Notes: generated from the letters alone by a model not told the origin. A DNA stretch of 64,000 nucleotides from Russula earlei (GCA_025769875.1 JAGFNK010000265.1:1-64000); one strand, 5' to 3'; shown: positions 44,263 to 56,082, counted from the stretch's first letter. Numbers and translations: made by a program.

Positions 44263-47040
44263 CAACCTCAGCTGCCACCCCCTCAAGCCATGCCAATGGC
44301 ACGACGTCCTTTTGATCCTACATGGGCCATTCATGATCTTAAGGACTTGACCATCCAATGCTCTTTCTGCAAGGCACTCCATTGGCTAGATGAGCGCCTT
44401 ACCAACTCATCTAAAAGGACCCCCAAGTTTGGCATGTGTTGCTTGAGTGGCAAGATTGCCCTTCCTGCTCTTCATCCATGTCCCCCTGAGCTTTACAACC
44501 TCCTCACTGGCCAAGATCCCACTTCTAAAGCATTTCGCCTTCATATTCTCTCTTATAATAATGCTTTGGCCTTTACCTCAGTGGGAAGACAAGTGGATCA
44601 TTCTGTTAATCAAGGACAAGGGCCTTGGGTCTTTAAGCTTCATGGGGAGCTCATTCACAGAATTGGGTCTCTTTTGCCACCAGAGGGACCTGATGCTGCT
44701 GCCCCTTCTTATGCTCAACTCTACATTTATGACCCTGACCAGGCCCTCAATATGCGCATGGCCCATCCTGCCAACTCTCACTTGCATCAGAACACCATGC
44801 AAACTCTTCAGGACATGCTCTATCGCTCTCATGCTGCAGTCCAGAAGTTCAAGCAGGCTTATGAGTTGACTCACCACCTTCCTAGAGAGCAAGACTGCAC
44901 TCTCTCACTTCACTTTGATGCTGCATGTGATAGGCATCACTATAATGCCCCTGATGCTGCCATCAATGAGATTGCAGCCATTATTCCAGGTGATGGGGAT
45001 GAGCCTAGGCATTCACAAGATATCATCTTACACCTTAGGGAGGGCCCTCTACAGCGCATCTCTGATACCCATCCTTTCTACCCCTCACTCAGATATGTCT
45101 TGCTTTTTCCCACTGGCCAGTTAGGATGGTTCCCAAACATCCCTTATCAAAATGTCCAAGGTGGCCCTGCTCAGAGGAAGTGTGTTTCCTTGGCTCAATT
45201 TCATCGCTATCGCCTTCATATTCGCCCTCATCTCTCTGACTCTCATCACATCTTCCTCTCTGGCAAACTCTTTCAAGTGTATGCCTGTGAGGCATGGGCA
45301 GTTGCAGAGCAGTATCGCCTTAACTTCATCAGGATGAATCAAAACAAGCTCAGGGTGGAGATCCATAAGGGTCTGGCAGATGCTGTTGCTGCCAATGTTG
45401 ATGTTGACAGGGACCAACTAGGCAAGAGATTCATCCTTCCCTCCAGCTTCTCTGGCAGCACCAGAAACATGCAGCAGCATCTCCAAGATGCCTTGGCCAT
45501 CAACCGCTTCTATGGTGGGGGTGACCTCTTCATCACCGTGACTGCCAATCCCTCTTGGCCTGAGGTTCACTCTGCTCTCCTCCCTGGGCAGACTGCCAAT
45601 GAGCGCCCTGACTTGGTGGTCAGAGTCTTTCATGCCAAGCTCAGGTCCCTCATCAATGACATCAAGGCTGGCTTGCTGGGTGATTGGGCAGCTCACCTTT
45701 ACACCATAGAGTTTCAGAAGAGGGGCCTCCCCCATGCCCACATCATTGTCTTCCTTCAGCCCCACTCCAAGTTGCGCACCCCTGACCAGATTGACAGTCT
45801 CATGTCTTCTGAGTTCCCAGAAGACAATCCTGAGCTGCTTGAACTCATCAAGAAGTTCATGGTTCACAGGCCCTGTGGCAACCAGAACAGGAATTCCCCT
45901 TGCATGGTGAATGGCTCATGTTCCAAGGGTTTTCCTAAGCCCTTTAGGGAGGAGACTTCTGTGACTGAGGACTCCTATGTGCGCACCAGGAGGAGGGACA
46001 CTGGCCATGCTCATCTTATTGGTGGCAAGGAGATCACAAACCAATGGGTGGTCTGTCATTCCCCTTTTCTCATCTGGAAGTACAGGTGTCACATCAATGT
46101 GGAGTCTGTTGCCTCTGTCAAGGCTCTCAAGTATATCTACAAGTATGTCTACAAGGGCCATGACAGGACCACTATGCAGTTTGGCAGGTGCATGGATGAG
46201 GTCAAGCTCTACTTGGATGCAAGATATGTCAGCAGCTGTGAGGCAGTGTGGAGACTCTTTCTCTTTGAGCTGCAGGAGCAGGTTCCCAATGTGGTGCGCC
46301 TCCAGGTCCATCTTCCTGATCAGCACAGTGTTGTCTACAATCCTCAAGTTCTTGAGGAAGTCCCAAATAAGCCCACCACACTCACTGGATGGTTTGAGGC
46401 CAATGCTGCTGCTCCAGAGGGCTCTGACATTCTGGATCTTCTCTACCAAGATTATCCCTCCAAGATGGTCTGGAACAAAAGCACTCATAGGTGGACTCCA
46501 AGGGACAGGGGCTTTGCTATTGGGAGGATGTTCCATGCTCACCCTACTTCTGGAGAGCACTTCTACCTGCGCCTCCTTCTCACCTCTGTCAAGGGTGCAA
46601 CCTCCTTTGAACACCTTTGCTCATTTGAAGGCACTCTCTATCCCTCTTTCAGAGAGGCTTGCATTGCAAGAGGTCTTCTAGAAGATGATCAAGAGTGGCA
46701 GCAATGCTTGGAGGAAGCCAGTCATATGTGCACAGGTGCTCAGCTGCGCCACCTCTTTGTCACCATCCTCAAGGACTGCATCCCTTCTCAACCTAGGGCA
46801 CTTTGGGACAGATTCTCTGCATCTATCTGTGATGACCTCAAGCACAAGCTCCAGCATCATCTCAACATCCCAGAGCCAACTGATGAACAGGTGAAGGACT
46901 ATGGCCTCTATCTCATTGACCTCCTCCTCTCCCACTCTGCCAAGAGACTTCAGGATTGGCCAACCATGCCTCAGTTTGTTGAGAACTGGGGGCCATTGCA
47001 GGGAATCCCCTCATTCAGGAGCAGCACCAGTATGATCTAG
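44263..47040 (+). CDS. Helitron Rep (HUH nuclease) exon
   Basis: Open from the acceptor at 44262; the first Met is at 44290 (916 codons to 47040). The N-terminus has a Cys/His zinc motif typical of fungal Helitrons (CSFCKALHWLDERL ... MCCLSGK, residues about 25-55). The Rep core shows GGGDLFITVTANPSWPE (residue about 410), the HUH metal site GLPHAHIIVFL (about 480) and the tyrosine helix KALKYIYKYVYKGHD (about 612-625), which nicks and joins single-stranded DNA. It ends by frameshift near 47005, where GPLQG should continue into NPLIQEQ, so Rep and helicase are no longer in one frame. Up to that point it is intact. Confidence 0.93.
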   Translation, partial: QPQLPPPQAMPMARRPFDPTWAIHDLKDLTIQCSFCKALHWLDERLTNSSKRTPKFGMCCLSGKIALPALHPCPPELYNLLTGQDPTSKAFRLHILSYNNALAFTSVGRQVDHSVNQGQGPWVFKLHGELIHRIGSLLPPEGPDAAAPSYAQLYIYDPDQALNMRMAHPANSHLHQNTMQTLQDMLYRSHAAVQKFKQAYELTHHLPREQDCTLSLHFDAACDRHHYNAPDAAINEIAAIIPGDGDEPRHSQDIILHLREGPLQRISDTHPFYPSLRYVLLFPTGQLGWFPNIPYQNVQGGPAQRKCVSLAQFHRYRLHIRPHLSDSHHIFLSGKLFQVYACEAWAVAEQYRLNFIRMNQNKLRVEIHKGLADAVAANVDVDRDQLGKRFILPSSFSGSTRNMQQHLQDALAINRFYGGGDLFITVTANPSWPEVHSALLPGQTANERPDLVVRVFHAKLRSLINDIKAGLLGDWAAHLYTIEFQKRGLPHAHIIVFLQPHSKLRTPDQIDSLMSSEFPEDNPELLELIKKFMVHRPCGNQNRNSPCMVNGSCSKGFPKPFREETSVTEDSYVRTRRRDTGHAHLIGGKEITNQWVVCHSPFLIWKYRCHINVESVASVKALKYIYKYVYKGHDRTTMQFGRCMDEVKLYLDARYVSSCEAVWRLFLFELQEQVPNVVRLQVHLPDQHSVVYNPQVLEEVPNKPTTLTGWFEANAAAPEGSDILDLLYQDYPSKMVWNKSTHRWTPRDRGFAIGRMFHAHPTSGEHFYLRLLLTSVKGATSFEHLCSFEGTLYPSFREACIARGLLEDDQEWQQCLEEASHMCTGAQLRHLFVTILKDCIPSQPRALWDRFSASICDDLKHKLQHHLNIPEPTDEQVKDYGLYLIDLLLSHSAKRLQDWPTMPQFVENWGPLQGIPSFRSSTSMI

Positions 47041-48470
47041 AGGAACAGGCTGTTCTTGCAGCTGAGTCTATTGACAAACTTAATATTGACCAGCAGACTG
47101 CTTTTGTGGGGATCACCTCTGCTGTCCTCAACAAGACAGGGGAGATCTTCTTTCTTCATGGCCCTGGGGGTACTGGAAAGACTTATCTCTACAACACCCT
47201 CTGCTACCATCTGTGCTCTCAACACAAGATTGTGCTCTGTGTTGCTTCCTCTGGCATTGCTGCACTCCTTCTCAAGGGAGGGCGCACTGCACACTCCTGT
47301 TTCAAGATCCCCATTCCCTCCCATGAGTCCACTGTCTGCAACATCCCCAAAAACTCACACTTAGCAGACCTGATTTGCATTACTGACTTGGTCATTTGGG
47401 ATGAGGCTCCCATGCAGCACAGGCATGTGATGGAGACAGTGGACAGGTCATTCCAGGACATCTGTGGCTCTGACAAGCCCTTTGGTGGACTTACCTTTGT
47501 CTTTGGTGGTGACTTTCAGCAGATCCTTCCTGTTATTGTGCAAGGATCAAGGCCTCAGATAGTAGGTGCCTGCCTACAGCGCTCCCCCCTCAGGAGATCC
47601 ATCACAGTGCTTCATCTCCACCAAAATATGCACCTCAACACTGGCATTCAAGCTGAGGCCAACTTTGCACAGTGGCAACTGGAGGTTGGCCAAGGCAAGC
47701 ACACTGATCCAAACTCTATCATCCATCTTCCCCCCTATATGAAGTGCAGGGAGAACACAGTTTCCTCTCTGATTGACAGCATCTACCCTGGCCTTGATAC
47801 TGGCAACCCTTCTTCCCAGTTCTTTGCAGAGCATGCCATCCTTTCTAGCCTTAACACTGATGTGGACAGCATCAACAAGGAGGTGCTTAGGAGGTTCCCA
47901 GGGAGAGGACAGGTGTTTCAGAGTGCAGACAGCATTCCCACTTCTGAGCAGAGTGGGGATGCTGATGTGATGCTGAACTATCCAGTGGAGTACCTGAACT
48001 CTATCAACTGCTCTGGACTTCCTCTTGCCAAGCTAGAGCTCAAGGTGGGTTGTCCTATGATGGTGCTGAGGAACTTGGATGCCAGGCATGGTGTCTGCAA
48101 TGGGAGCAGAGGGATCTTGAGGAGGTCTAGCAACAGGGTGCTAGAAGTTGAGCTGATAACAGGGGAGCATGCAAGGGAGAAGGTCTTCATCCCAAGGATC
48201 CCTTGCCAACCAACAGAGGATCAAGTTGCTTTCAAGTTTACAAGGAGGCAATTCCCTGTGAGGGCATGCTTTGCCATGACCATCAACAAGTCACAAGGGC
48301 AAACACTGAAACATGTTGGGTTGGATTTAAGAAAGCCAGTCTTCACACATGGGCAATTCTATGTTGGGGTGTCAAGGGTGACCTCTGTCTCCAACATCAA
48401 GGTGATTTGGGAGGAAGAGAAGAGGGAGGCTTCCACTAAGAATATAGTATATAGTGAAGTGTTACTATAA
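47005..48470 (+). CDS. Helitron helicase (Pif1-like) part
   Basis: SF1 DNA helicase that unwinds the donor strand during rolling-circle transposition. The frame is open from about 47005 (NPLIQEQHQYDLEEQ) to 48470, with no stop. Motifs: Walker A GPGGTGKT at 47160-47183, Walker B VIWDEAPMQH (about 47395), GGDFQQILPV (about 47505), CPMMVLRNLD (about 48050) and the C-terminal FAMTINKSQGQTLKHVGLDL and YVGVSRVTS (48270-48385). Normally fused to Rep. Here a single-base slip separates them. Confidence 0.93.
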
Positions 48471-48599
48471 CAAGATGTGTGTTCAGTGTATGTATTGTTT
48501 GTTCTGCTTTACCATGTAAAAGATTATACATAGTGATGAGTTGATTACTTTCTGTTTAAGCAAAAAAGGGATTATGCAAAGAGGCTTTAAACAAAAAAG

Positions 48600-48839
48600 G
48601 ATCACACCTGAGTGATTCCACCCGGGTGACGGTGGGGGTTCGGGGGCGCAGCCCCTGACAAGTTTTAATTTCGTGCCTAAGGCATGGCTTGCAAGCTGCT
48701 ACGAAGTGCCGGAGGATGGTTTGCGAGCTTGCTCGCAAGCCATGCTGTAGGCACGAAGTGCAGCTTGCAAGCCATGCTGTAGGCATGAAATTACAACTTG
48801 TCCTGATCAGTAAGAGCTTACTCACTGCTTACTGATTCA
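48600..48839 (+). other. Hairpin cluster, candidate Helitron 3' end
   Basis: CACCCGGGTG palindrome (about 48617), GGGGGCGCAGCCCC hairpin (about 48643), and a stem GGTTTGCGAGC/GCTCGCAAGCC at 48718-48741. The GCAAGCCATGCTGTAGGCA unit is repeated at about 48734 and 48767 and inverted at 48680. CTGA followed by T occurs near 48813 and 48831. Typical Helitron ends have a hairpin 10-12 bases before CTRR, and this spacing is not met exactly. Confidence 0.4.
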
Positions 48840-49226
48840 TGACAGATACTAGGAAAGAATGACTCATGCGTGAGTCATTTCTAACATTCTTGAATTACGT
48901 TTTCTGTATTTGGATACTACTGGTTCTCAGCTATGTGCACCCCGAGTTTCATACAAATCGGATCAGCAGTTATTGAGATATGGTATAAATAGTCTGTGAT
49001 ACTAAGAAGTCAAGCCTTACGCTCGACTTACACTTTTAACAAGACAATCATCTTGTCTATCGATCTAAACAAAATTGTAGTGCAGACTCTAACTGAAAGA
49101 GGCCCCTCTCTTTTCTACATCCAATCTTCCTGAGATAATATCAAAGGGTTCGAAGTCTAGTGCTTGAACTATATCAAGCAACTCTTTCACTAAAGAGTCG
49201 GTACTAAGATCTGATGGATCTTAACA
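48840..49226 (+). repeat. LTR-like repeat, family 7, second copy
   Basis: 387 bp, TGACAGATACTAGG...GATCTTAACA, TATAAATA near 48984, palindrome at 48859-48878 with one mismatch. Inverted relative to 39210-39597. Confidence 0.7.
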
Positions 49227-49236
49227 TGAGCGATTC

Positions 49237-49978
49237 TTAGCACAATCAACATACAACAAGCCCCACTTAATGGCAACCCTTTTAGCAATAAAGGACAGTA
49301 TTATAGCCTCCCTAAGGACCCTTTAGGATGACTCTAAGTGCTCTACAATAGGCACTAACACAATACTAAAGACCCTACAACATGTTATTAGACTAACTCT
49401 AATAACTATAGAACAAACTATACAGCAATACTAAGGACCTTAATATAAGTATTAGGGTCGACTCTAAGGACCCTAATAGAACTAACTAACAGCAAATGAA
49501 TCAGGTGCTTCACATGTGTACTAAAGCAGTGAACACATGGACAGTAAAGGCTCTTACTCATCAAGAGAAGCCTTCTTACTCAGCAGCTTACTGAGCATGA
49601 CTGAGCATGCTCAGTAAGCACATTCCAACTTCTTAATCATCTGTCTATTGTGCTTGATAACAAGATTATGACTTGTTCCCTATTTAGCAGTTCTCTTGTA
49701 GTATATAAGCACTCAATAAAGTAGCAGACAGTCCTCAGACTGTCCATCTGTTTACGGCACTCACAATCTCTGGGATACTCCCTTAAGGACTGTCCCCTTG
49801 TGATCATTCTGGCCTCTTCTCTGCGTGCCTGCTCAATGCTCCCAGTTACCATACCCCTTTGGTATTTGGTACTACTCTGGACAGTACTTCTTGCCCATGC
49901 CATCTTGGACATTTATTGACTTGTCTTCAAGCTTATCCCTTGCTCTTGAACTGGATAGTTCAACAGTGAGTCTTGACA
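49237..49978 (+). repeat. LTR fragment, family 2 (5' truncated)
   Basis: Ends GTGAGTCTTGACA at 49978. TATATAAGC at about 49701, then GCAGACAGTCCTCAGACTGTCC. The TGTCATGAACC start is missing. Confidence 0.85.
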
Positions 49979-51287
49979 CAGGGCCCACACATGAGGCACC
50001 TGTGCAGGCATCATAGCAAGTTCGTGGATGCAGGTGAGAACATGGGGAGCAGGTTGTGGGGGGAAAGGCCAGCACAGCTGATTTCATGGCCAGCATACGT
50101 GTATGTGCCACCAACTTGCTCAGTGTTTGCATTTGCATTCATTTGCTGCGAATTGCTTACAAGAGTACATATGTGCGAATTCCTTTTGTGCCATCTCTTC
50201 ATCCTCACATCATCATCATTGCTGCCAGCATGCCACCTCACCCCCATCAACCGCCACATGGCCTTGCCCTCAATGCCCCCACCTTCACCATGCACTGATG
50301 AGTCCTGATGCACTGCTGAAGAGCCCCATACCATGCTGCCATCTTTGTTGCCATTGGACAGTGTTGCTACTGTATGTTTCAGTATGCTTTTTCTCCCCTT
50401 TTACTAGTCTCTCATTTTGTTAGTCAGAGATCTGCACGCTGCCTATGCATCAATTTCCCAGCCTGCCACCATCTTCCCTCTCCCTTTCTACATCCATGCC
50501 CCCTTGCTCCTCTACCTTGCACCTGCCATCCAATCTCTCCAATCATCCCACCTGCAATTGTGTTTGGCAGCACCATCAGCGCCCAAGCAACCACCCACCA
50601 GCACTCTCCCTATCCCCCCTCCAGCCTCTCCTTTGCACTGTCTCCCCCTTGCATCATGACTTGACCACACCCCTCATCACCACACCTGGCCTTGGCCATC
50701 CTTCATGAATCACCACACACCACTACCACAGCCACTGGAGACCATGACTCAATACCTCACATTGTCCAGCTTTGGTCCCATTCATATGTCTAGATTTCCT
50801 TTCATATGCCTGTCTTTTGTGCTTTTCCGGTCCTTTAGCCTTAGTTCGCACCTGTATATGCTACCATCTTGAATAAAGTTGCCCTGTTGTCCTCTTATCA
50901 TCTGTGTGAACCTGAGTGCAGTTGAATGAACAAACACATTCTCGTGTTCCTGCTAGGTGCTGCTCCCAGTCAAAAACACTATGGGGCTGCCTCAAGACAG
51001 CCCATGGGTACAACATGAGGGCAAAATAATAGATATTGACCATGATTTTGAGTTGTAATTCATCTAATACACATGTGTAGGTGGCTTGAGTCCAGCTCCA
51101 CCAATTCTCACTCAAATCTCATAAAAACAATGGGGCTGCCTAGCCCTCATTCAGGCGATTCAGGGACAATAGGTTTCATATGAATTGAAGGTGTTTTGAG
51201 GGAGATATTTATCCTGCACGTTTGAGGGGGTTTTCTGCGCCAATTTGGGTGGAATTCAAGCTCCACCAAGTGTGCTGAAAACAGCAA
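49979..51287 (+). mobile_element. TIR element C, right half
   Basis: The right TIR occupies 50969-51287 and ends ...CAGCAA followed by TAA. The inner part (50140-50968) matches 53270-54060 of element A and, inverted, 56928-57260. It includes a GAATAAAGTTGCC stretch, a possible polyadenylation signal, near 50873. The left end is missing. Open frames are His/Pro/Ser-rich low complexity and not called. Confidence 0.65.
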
Positions 51288-51353
51288 TAAATGTCAAAGT
51301 ATCATTGAGCACAGCATATCACCCACAGATGGATGGAGAAACAGAATGAGTTA
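51288..51353 (+). pseudogene. Sliver of a Gypsy-B-type integrase
   Basis: About 60 bases matching Gypsy-B integrase around 12073-12135 (AATGTCAAAGTATCATTGAGC, ACAGCATATCACCCACAGAT), squeezed between the right end of element C and the left end of element A. Both insertion points are TTAA in the Gypsy-B sequence. Confidence 0.85.
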
Positions 51354-54300
51354 TTGCCATTTTCAGTGCACTTGGCGGAGCTTGAATTCCACCCAAATCG
51401 GCGCAGAAACCCCCTCAAACATGCGGGATGAATATCTCCCTCAAAACAGCTTCAATTCATATGAAATTTATTGTCCCTGAATCGCCTGAATGAGGGCTAG
51501 GCAGCCCCATTGTTTTCATGAGATTTGAGTGAGAATTGGTGGAGCTGGACTCAAGCCACCTCCACATGTGTATTAGATGAATTACAACTCAAAATCATGG
51601 TCTATATCTATTATTTTTCCCTCATGTTGTACCCATGGGCTGTCTTGAGGCAGCCCCATAGTGTTTTTGACTCAAGTGTTGTGGTGTGCAATGTTATTTC
51701 CAGTGCGATTGGAGTCGCAGCCAGCCACTCATCACCCCTCTCGCCTCTCGATTCTGACCATCCTTCTTGTTTTTCACAGACAGAGAGGAGTGGGTTGCAA
51801 AGAGGGGCCCTATTCTGAACTCTTTCTACTACAGAGTAGCTAGGGTGTTTTTATATACAGGAGTCGTCTCCATTGCAGGTGGTGGCAGCAGGCATGGACG
51901 AGGAGCGAAGGCGTAGGTGGTGAGCGTGAGTTCGTAGATAGAGACGTAGGTGGCGAGGACTCGAGAAAGAGGATGCGTGGGGCGGCTTGCACGGGGGTGG
52001 GATCTGTCGTCTTGCGGTGGCGGTGGCGGGGTCGTCTCCACTGCAGGTGTCGGCAGCAGACGTGGGCGAGAGCGTGCGAATGGATGGGGAGGCGGCATGG
52101 GAGGCGGCGTGCGGTGTGCTGTTGGTGTCAGCAACTGCTTCTCCTGCGGCGGCTTCTGCTCCTGTTGTGGTGTGTTGTGGCTAAGTTCGTGGCCAAGGCC
52201 TTCTTGGTCTTCTGGGGTGGTGCTGGTGGCAAGGGGTTGCAACAGTGCGGCGGTGCTGGTGTCGCGCGAAACTACTAAAGCGGCGGCTGTGACTGAGAAG
52301 ACTGAGGCTGAGACTGAGAAGGTGGTGGCGGACTGAGCTGGTGCAACAGTGGAGGCGGACGGGGTGGAGGCAATGACTGAGGGCAATGCAGGGGCGATGG
52401 TGGCTGTGGCTGACAAGGGCATAGCGGCGGTGGCTTGTGAGACGGTGGTGGAGGCGGCGGTGTGTGGCGCTAAGACGTCGGTGGCTGAGGCTGAGGCTAC
52501 GGCGGCGGCTGATGAGACTAAGGCGGCTGGCAAGGCTAAGAGCGCAGTGGCGGTGGTTGACTGATCTGAAGCTGGGGCGACGGAGACAGCTGGCAAAACT
52601 AGGGGCGCGGTGGCGGCGGCTGAGACTGAGAAGGCTGAGGCTGAGGGCAGGGTGGAGACAGCGGCGGCTGGCGATGCTGGTGCTATGACGGACTGGGCTG
52701 AACTGATGAGTATGGGCGAGGCTAAGATGGAGACTGATGCGAAGTCGGTGGCTGGCACGACTGAGGCTACTGTGGCGACAGACGAGGCGACGGACGAGAC
52801 AGTGCGTAAAGAGTCGTGTGGCTTATTCATCAACCATCCACCTGTCCACTCCTACTCCAGGATGACGACAGGGTGTTCTTCCCTTCCCAGAGCTGCTCAC
52901 CATACCTTACTCTACCCCTCCATTTCAACCCCCTAAACCCTCATGGGCTCGAAGCAACGTGCTTCAAAACGCCGGCCTGCACTGACATGTACTACTGGCC
53001 AAAGGAAGGCTGCCCGAAAAAAAACTGGTGGAAATGAAAGTGACAACTCAGGCACTCCCACTCGACCAAAGTGATCACAACCACAAGCTCAGGCTTCCAA
53101 GACATCCCTTCCTGCTATTGATGAGGATGGGGAGGAAGAGTCCTATGCCTGTGTAAATGCAGAAGCCTGGGAACTCACTACAGCACAAACGCATGGACCA
53201 CAAGACATGCAAAATTGTTGCAAAGGCACACAGCCTCGATGTCGACTCACCCACACAGCTATATGGCTGGCCGCGAATCGCTTACAAGAGTACATATGTG
53301 CGTATTTCCTTCATGCCATCTCCTCTTCGTCCTCACATCATCATCATCGTCACCGCCAGCACGCCACCCTCGCCCCCATCAACCACCGCATGCCCTTGTC
53401 CTCAATGCCCCCACCTTCACCATGCACTGACAAGTCCCAATGCACAGCCAAAGAGCCCCATACCATGCCGCCATCTTCATTGCCATCGGACAGTGTTGCT
53501 ACTGTACATTTTGGTATGCTTTTTTCCCCTTTTTTACTAGACTCTCACTTTGTTAGTCAGAGATCTGCACGCCACCTATGCATCCATTTCCCAGCCTGCT
53601 GCTGTCTTCCCTCTCCCTTTCTACTTCCATGCCCCCTTGCTCCTCTACCTTGCATCTGCCATCCAAGTTCTCCAATTGTCCCACCCGCAATCGCATTCGG
53701 CAGTGCCATCAGCACCCAAGCGACCACCCACCAGCACTCTCCCTATCCCCCCTCCAGCCTCTCCTTTGCATCGTCTCCCCCTCCTCGCATTGCGACTCAA
53801 CCACACCCCTCGTCACCACACCTGGCCTTGGCCATCCTTCACAAATCACCACATGCCACTACCACAGCTGCTGGAGACCATGACTCAATACCTCGCATTG
53901 TTCAGCTTCGGTCCCCTTCTCACATCTAGATTTCCTTTCATATGCCTATCTTTTGTGCTTTTCCTGTCCCTTAGCCTTAGTTCCCACCTGTATCTGCTAC
54001 CATGTTGAATAAAGTTGCCCTGTTGTTCCCTTATCATCTGTGTGAACCTGAGTGCAGTCGAATGAACAAACGCATTCTCGCATTCCCGCTAGGTGCTCCT
54101 CCTCTTTGGAGCTTCAGTCTTATGAAGTCATTCTGCATTCTTGGACACACTTCACCGCCCCATGGGCTCAGGTGTGCACTTCCTGGGGGGGCTCCTTCCT
54201 GGCACACGACCGTGCTACTGTCACATGATATGAGGGAAATGACATTGCACACCACAACACTTGAGTCAAAAACACTATGGGGCTGCCTCAGGACAGCCCA

Positions 54301-54583
54301 TGGGTACAACATGAGGGAAAAATAATAGATATAGACCATGATTCTGAGTTGTAATTCATCTAATACACATGTGGAGGTGGCTTGAGTCCAGCTCCACCAA
54401 TTCTCACTCAAATCTCATGAAAACAATGGGGCTGCCTAGCCCTCATTCAGGCGATTCAGGGACAATAAGTTTCATGTGAATTGAAGCTGTTTTGAGGGAG
54501 ATATTTGCCCCGCACGTTTGAGAGGGTTTTCTGCACCAATTTGGGTGGAATTCAAACTCCGCCAAGTGTGCTGAAAATGGCAA
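51354..54583. mobile_element. TIR element A (non-autonomous DNA transposon)
   Basis: Inverted repeats of about 348 bp at 51354-51701 and 54236-54583, outer ends TTGCCATTTTCAG, flanked by TA (TTA left, TAA right). The interior has a minus-strand piece of LTR family 3 with TATATAAAA (about 51810-51865), GC-rich low-complexity sequence (51870-52830) and the segment shared with element C. No transposase is seen. Minus-strand frames of Ala/Ser/Pro/Thr composition are probably not genes. Confidence 0.8.
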
Positions 54584-54733
54584 TAATTGTGCCACAATGC
54601 ATGTGCAATATTGTGGACACCTCTACTCACCCCTTTTGGCCATATGAACAGGGTGGCACCATAGAGCCTAGGTTTCTTTTATTATAATAGGGAAGGGTCC
54701 TCAAGGGCCCTCTCTGGGAAATGGTTCATGACA
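54584..54733 (-). repeat. LTR fragment, family 2
   Basis: The TGTCATGAACC end is at 54733 (minus orientation) and it stops at element A. It is the inverted counterpart of 29968-30115. Confidence 0.8.
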
Positions 54734-55012
54734 TAGGTGTACTTTGAGGGAATAATAAGAAAGATAGATGGTCAATTTTAGTTGTAATGTGTTTCATATA
54801 CATGTGCAGGCTGCCTGAGTCCAGCTTCACCAACTTTTGCTCAAATCTCATGAAAAAGGTGGGGATACATAGCCCTCATTGAGGTGATTCAGAGAATACA
54901 ATTTCTATTGAGATATGAGCAGAAATGAGGGAGATATTTGCCTTGCATGTTTGTGTGCTAAATTTGTGGTTTCAAGCACTGCACCAATTGTTGCACTGAA
55001 AGAAAACAGCAA
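54734..55012. repeat. Terminal inverted repeat remnant (TIR family, diverged)
   Basis: Inverted counterpart of 29680-29967. Outer end ...AAACAGCAA followed by TAATTGG. Confidence 0.65.
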
Positions 55013-55142
55013 TAATTGGTAATTATCCTTTTTGGCATAACTGTGTCTGACTGAGGGGCTTGTCCTCATGAGGGGCAAGAGCATATTAGTATGTGATTGG
55101 ACCGGCCGAGGAGTTGAGCCGAAGCGTTGATGCGGTTCGGCT

Positions 55143-55610
55143 ATGTTTCAACAGTCCATACAATGGCTCAAGGTAACAACTTCTGCTGTGGTGGAAAGTC
55201 ACCGTGACCATCGATTCTCGCATTTCGTGTGCCATGGAAAATCGAAAGATGCGGAGCCATTTGACGCTTCGTTCCAGCTCCATGATGGCCAGCGTCTTAC
55301 ATTACTCGAACCACTGCAAATTCCAGCCGCCGAGTTTGCGTTCCTGAGATGAGGGGAGTCAGCATTTCCGATGAGTCGTCACACTGTGGATTCCGAAGGG
55401 TATTTGGGACGATGTGGGGAATGGCGGATGATGACGCACAAGAACTAGTTGAACACTTTTACAAGTCAGTGATGAACCAGGGACTCCATACCATGAGAGG
55501 GCACTTCGGGATGCGCGGAGACTGAGGAAGAAAGGGGTTTCGTTGAGAATCAAGTCCTTTTCCATCGACTTCCGCCTGCTCTCGCTTCCATCGCACGCGT
55601 CATCCTCCAA
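55143..55610 (+). pseudogene. CHAT-domain remnant, plus-strand copy
   Basis: Frame 1 (55143-55352): SHFVCHGKSKDAEPFDASFQ, LHDGQRLTLLE, PAAEFAFL, the CHAT block with catalytic His. After a stop the next segments are SSHCGFRRVFGTMWGMADDD (from about 55370) and, in a third frame, YHERALRDARRLRKKGVSLR (about 55490-55550), the usual CHAT C-terminal helices. The FLSAC(H/E) block with the catalytic Cys would lie at about 55350 and is missing. The N-terminal repeat region of such proteins is also absent. No function is expected. Confidence 0.75.
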
Positions 55611-55921
55611 TAGATATAGTCTTCGCTACATAGACATTGCTTCACTACAGTGTAGCTATAGCATTTCCTGCACTACCGTGACAGTTGCATGACCTCAGCG
55701 TGCTTCACCTCGACTCACTGCACTGCTACTTCACCAGTGGCGGTCCCAACGTGTACATGAGATGATTTCAACTGGTCGTAACGTGCTCGCTGCTCTCATT
55801 TCCAGCTTGCAAGCCTGGAAACGTCGATGCATCAACGTCGCATCAACACTGGATCATGATGCGACGGATGTATAGCCATGCCCATCCTGGTCGTGGACAA
55901 GTGGAGGTAGACTTGCCGCAG

Positions 55922-55928
55922 TATAAAT
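55922..55928 (+). promoter_or_regulatory. TATA box of the secreted-protein gene
   Basis: TATAAAT 155 bases upstream of the ATG at 56083. Conserved in the inverted copy (about 28780). Confidence 0.5.
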
Positions 55929-56082
55929 CAACACCTGCAGGTGCAATTCTCCCCAGCAGAGTTCCCATTTACTTCATACTCAGGTACCAGTTACCTGCAA
56001 TCTTTCTAAGCTTTCGTCTCATTCCTTCCTCGACAACTTCGACGACTTTCAATCGAGATCCACATCCCGCTTAGGAGTAACA

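Noticed and set aside
51829..52833. 334-codon minus-strand frame rich in Ala, Ser, Thr, Pro
   Set aside because: It lies in GC-rich imperfect repeats inside TIR element A, where several frames on both strands are open. No domain, and the matching frame in element B is broken.
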